Source: Myxococcales bacterium
GTDB lineage: Bacteria; Myxococcota; Polyangia; Polyangiales; Polyangiaceae
Reading direction: 5' to 3'
DNA: 64,000 bases
Assembly: GCA_003151595.1 (NCBI GenBank)
Contig: PLXW01000039.1
Span: forward strand, 1 to 64,000
Of the stretch, positions 61,813 to 64,000 are shown piece by piece (the first letter of the stretch is position 1; each line of letters starts with the position of its first letter). The translations under genes and the position numbers were made by a program. A model generated the notes under the pieces. It worked only from the letters and a program-made list of their open reading frames with translations, ran no database searches and was not told where the DNA came from.

Positions 61813-63873
61813 ATGACAGCATCTTTACCGGACGTCCCCGTCGCTCCCCTTCCCACCTTCGACGCCATCCCGCTGAGCGCCGAGCTGCGCCGCGCCGTCG
61901 ACGCGTGCGGCTACACGCACCCAACGCCAGTGCAGCTTGCGGTGTTCGAACCGGCGACGCGCGGGAAGAATCTCGTCGTGCAAGCGCGCACCGGCACCGG
62001 GAAGACGGCGGCCTTCGGGTTGCCGATCCTCGACGTGCTGGTGAAGAAGTCGGTGCCGAAGGTGCAGGCGCTCATCCTCACGCCGACGCGCGAGCTGGCG
62101 CTCCAGATCACGCGCGAGCTCGAGAAGCTGGCGCAGTTTCGCGGGACGAAGCTGGCGTGCATCTACGGCGGCGCGCCGATGGGCAAGCAGATCGAGCAGC
62201 TCGAAGGTGGAGCGCAGGTCGTGGTCGGAACGCCCGGGCGCGTGCTCGATCACCTGCGACGCGGGACGTTCGACCCGTCGAACGTGAAGATCTTCGTCCT
62301 CGATGAAGCGGACGAGATGCTCTCGATGGGGTTCGCCAAGGAGCTCCACGCCATCGCCGAGAAGCTCCCGAAGGAGCGCCAGGGGCTCTTCTTCAGCGCC
62401 ACCATCCCGCCGGACATCGAGCGCCTCGCCGCGTCGCAGCTGAAGGATCCGGAGCTCATCGCGCTGTCGAGCGATCAGATCGGCGCGCTCGAAGTTCAGC
62501 ACTTCGTCTACATCCTCCGCGGCGGCGACAAGCGCGCGCAGTTGATCCGCATCATCGAGGTCGAAGACCCCGAGAGCGCGATCGTCTTCTGCAACACGAA
62601 GGACGAGACCCAGCGGCTCTGCGAAGCGCTGCAACGCGCCGGCTACGAAGCCGACTGGCTCAACGGCGACCTCGAGCAGGGCGCGCGCGAGCGCGTGATG
62701 CAGGCGACGCGCGACGGGAAGCTGCGCTTCCTCGTGGCGACCGACGTGGCCGCGCGCGGGATCGACATCTCGCACCTCACGCACGTCATCAACGCCGACT
62801 TCCCCGAGACCGCCGAAGCGTACGTGCACCGCACGGGCCGAACGGGCCGCGCCGGGAAGACCGGGACGGCGATCGCGATCGTCACGCCGAAGGACATCGG
62901 CAACCTCTACATCCTTCGCCTCACGTACAAGATTCGCCCCATCGAGCGGCAGCTGCCGACCGACGGCGACCTGAAGACGCGCGCCGAAGCGGACCTGGTG
63001 GCGATGTTCGTCGACGCGTTCGGCGATCGCACCGTGGACGCCGCGGACATGTCGCTGGCGCGGAGGCTCCTGTCGCATCCGAACGCGGAGACGATCGTGG
63101 CCTCGCTGGTGCGCGATCACCTCGGCGTGAAGACGGCGACCGAGGGCGACGTCGCGGCGGAAGCTGCGGCAGCACGGCGCGGGAAGAATCCTCCGCCGAT
63201 CGTGGAGCCGAAGCCGGAGCCGGCGGCGCTCCCCGCGCGCGCCAACCCGCGACGCGACGAGATACCGACACGCGAGGAGCGACGTCCGCGGACGCGTGAT
63301 CGCGGACACGATCGCGGGAATGATCGCAGCAACGATCGCCCCGTCGATCGTGGCGCAGAGCGCATTCGCGAGCCGTTGCCGCCCCTCCCCTCCGTGCGTG
63401 AAGAGCCCGCGGGCGACATCGCCGCGCGACCCGCGGCGCCGTCGGTCGCGAAGGAGGCGCCGCGCGATCGCCGCGTGCCGCACAAGTCGTTCGTCACGTG
63501 GGAGCCGCCGGTCGATGCCGACGATGACAGCCCCATCCTGGCCGGTGGCACTCCGCGCGGGGCGGCAGCTCCCGCGAACGAGAAGACCGCGCAGGCCGAG
63601 CTCCCCACGCTCTCCGACCGGGACGATCCCGACTTCGCGCAGATCTTCGTCAACGTGGGTCGTCGCGACGGCGCGAAGGCCCAGGACTTCGAGCGCATGC
63701 TGGTCGACGCTTCTCTCCCGGCGGGCGACGCGAACCACATTCGCGTGCGCGATCGGAACACGTTCGTGAGCGTGCGGAAGGAGCACCTCACGCGCGCGCT
63801 CGAGGCGCTCGGCGGCAAAACCATCGGCGGCCGAAGCGTGATCGCGGAGCCCGCGCGGCAGAGAATGTCGTGA
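61813..63873 (+). CDS. DEAD-box RNA helicase (CsdA/DbpA-type)
   Basis: The 686-residue protein is an ATP-dependent RNA helicase. The Q-motif PTPVQLAVFEPAT, motif I QARTGTGKTAA, Ia TPTRELALQ, the DEAD box in VLDEADEMLSMGFA, motif III FFSATIPPD and motif VI HRTGRTGRAGKTG are all in place, covering about 1-380. An Arg/Asp-rich disordered linker (about 440-600, with RDRGHDRGNDRSNDRP) follows, then a DbpA-type RNA-binding domain (about 610-686, with FVNVGRRDGAKAQDFERMLV, and IRVRDRNTFVSVRKEH). This suggests a role in ribosome assembly or cold-shock mRNA unwinding. The next gene overlaps its stop as GTGA. Confidence 0.97.
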   Translation: MTASLPDVPVAPLPTFDAIPLSAELRRAVDACGYTHPTPVQLAVFEPATRGKNLVVQARTGTGKTAAFGLPILDVLVKKSVPKVQALILTPTRELALQITRELEKLAQFRGTKLACIYGGAPMGKQIEQLEGGAQVVVGTPGRVLDHLRRGTFDPSNVKIFVLDEADEMLSMGFAKELHAIAEKLPKERQGLFFSATIPPDIERLAASQLKDPELIALSSDQIGALEVQHFVYILRGGDKRAQLIRIIEVEDPESAIVFCNTKDETQRLCEALQRAGYEADWLNGDLEQGARERVMQATRDGKLRFLVATDVAARGIDISHLTHVINADFPETAEAYVHRTGRTGRAGKTGTAIAIVTPKDIGNLYILRLTYKIRPIERQLPTDGDLKTRAEADLVAMFVDAFGDRTVDAADMSLARRLLSHPNAETIVASLVRDHLGVKTATEGDVAAEAAAARRGKNPPPIVEPKPEPAALPARANPRRDEIPTREERRPRTRDRGHDRGNDRSNDRPVDRGAERIREPLPPLPSVREEPAGDIAARPAAPSVAKEAPRDRRVPHKSFVTWEPPVDADDDSPILAGGTPRGAAAPANEKTAQAELPTLSDRDDPDFAQIFVNVGRRDGAKAQDFERMLVDASLPAGDANHIRVRDRNTFVSVRKEHLTRALEALGGKTIGGRSVIAEPARQRMS

Positions 63874-64000
63874 ACGCACGCGCCGTCACTGCTGTGATCG
63901 CGATCATGGCGCTGGCCTCGTTGTGCGCGTGCGACGACGAGAAGAAGCACGGCCACGCGATCTCGCTCGGCGGCGACACCACTCCAGGCCTCGCGCCCGT
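63870..64000 (+). CDS. Lipoprotein, N-terminal part (3' truncated by window edge)
   Basis: A GTG at 63870 overlaps the helicase stop (GTGA) and opens a frame of 43 codons to the window end. It starts with a lipoprotein signal: a hydrophobic run (AVTAVIAIMALAS) and the lipobox LCAC, followed by an acidic then His-rich region (DDEKKHGHAIS). The rest is outside the window. It is probably co-transcribed with the helicase. Confidence 0.7.
   Translation, partial: MNARAVTAVIAIMALASLCACDDEKKHGHAISLGGDTTPGLAP

Noticed and set aside
61825..63879. A 684-codon minus-strand frame antisense to the DEAD-box helicase
   Set aside because: The helicase carries every conserved motif; the antisense frame is a high-GC artefact.

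Overview
The window is very GC-rich, densely coded bacterial DNA. The gene content points to a Myxococcota (Polyangia-like) delta-proteobacterial relative. The evidence is giant alanine/arginine-rich TPR proteins, proline-rich TonB-like membrane proteins, many lipoproteins, an ECF sigma/zinc anti-sigma pair, a MerR-TPR fusion, a PP2C phosphatase and a sedolisin with Ig-like C-terminal domains. The phylum call is inference. No rRNA, tRNA, CRISPR, prophage or insertion sequence was found.

Layout. 1-2.35 kb: end of the F-type ATP synthase operon (atpD, atpC), a parvulin-like membrane-anchored protein and a polyhydroxyalkanoate-system protein. 2.5-13 kb: two overlapping giant TPR genes that share a C-terminal domain, preceded by a perfect 11-bp inverted repeat. 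13-18.4 kb: typA, then a convergent minus-strand operon (acidic beta-propeller protein, lysC, small TPR protein). 18.4-22.6 kb: ABC exporter, a 745-bp gap with palindromes and a 20-bp tandem array, rimK and an enoyl-CoA hydratase homologue. 22.6-25.2 kb: minus-strand operon of ECF sigma factor, zinc anti-sigma, S41 protease and a 57-residue membrane peptide. 25.3-30 kb: 2TM protein, kynureninase-like enzyme, trpBA, phosphoesterase. 30-37 kb: secreted sedolisin, MerR-TPR regulator, a 693-residue orphan and a ferritin-like exported protein. 37-39.2 kb: accessory-looking patch with a VapBC-type module, three exact-length 65-bp repeats, an orphan gene and a strong terminator. 39.2-51 kb: metabolic and tRNA-modification genes (aminotransferase, nitrilase, ribA, acyl-CoA ligase, miaB, gamma-carbonic anhydrase), an AarF kinase, an MscS channel with a cyclic-nucleotide domain and a PP2C phosphatase. 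51-56.6 kb: a PrsW-type intramembrane protease fused to a SecD-like head domain, a TonB-like protein and an L,D-transpeptidase, separated by 21-bp and 18-bp repeats. 56.7-64 kb: TPR protein with a degenerate zincin domain, an outer-membrane-type protein, a GbsR-type regulator, a polyprenyl diphosphate synthase behind an AT-rich operator, a DEAD-box helicase and the start of a lipoprotein gene.

The parts most likely to repay attention are: the SecD-head/PrsW fusion; the GbsR-type regulator with a 22-bp AT-rich palindrome at its own operon promoter; the twin giant TPR proteins; the outer-membrane protein with no usable start codon; the four unrelated short tandem-repeat families confined to gaps; and a recurring -10-like hexamer placed 5-14 nt before start codons, which suggests widespread leaderless transcription. 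No single locus is demonstrably a new system from sequence alone.
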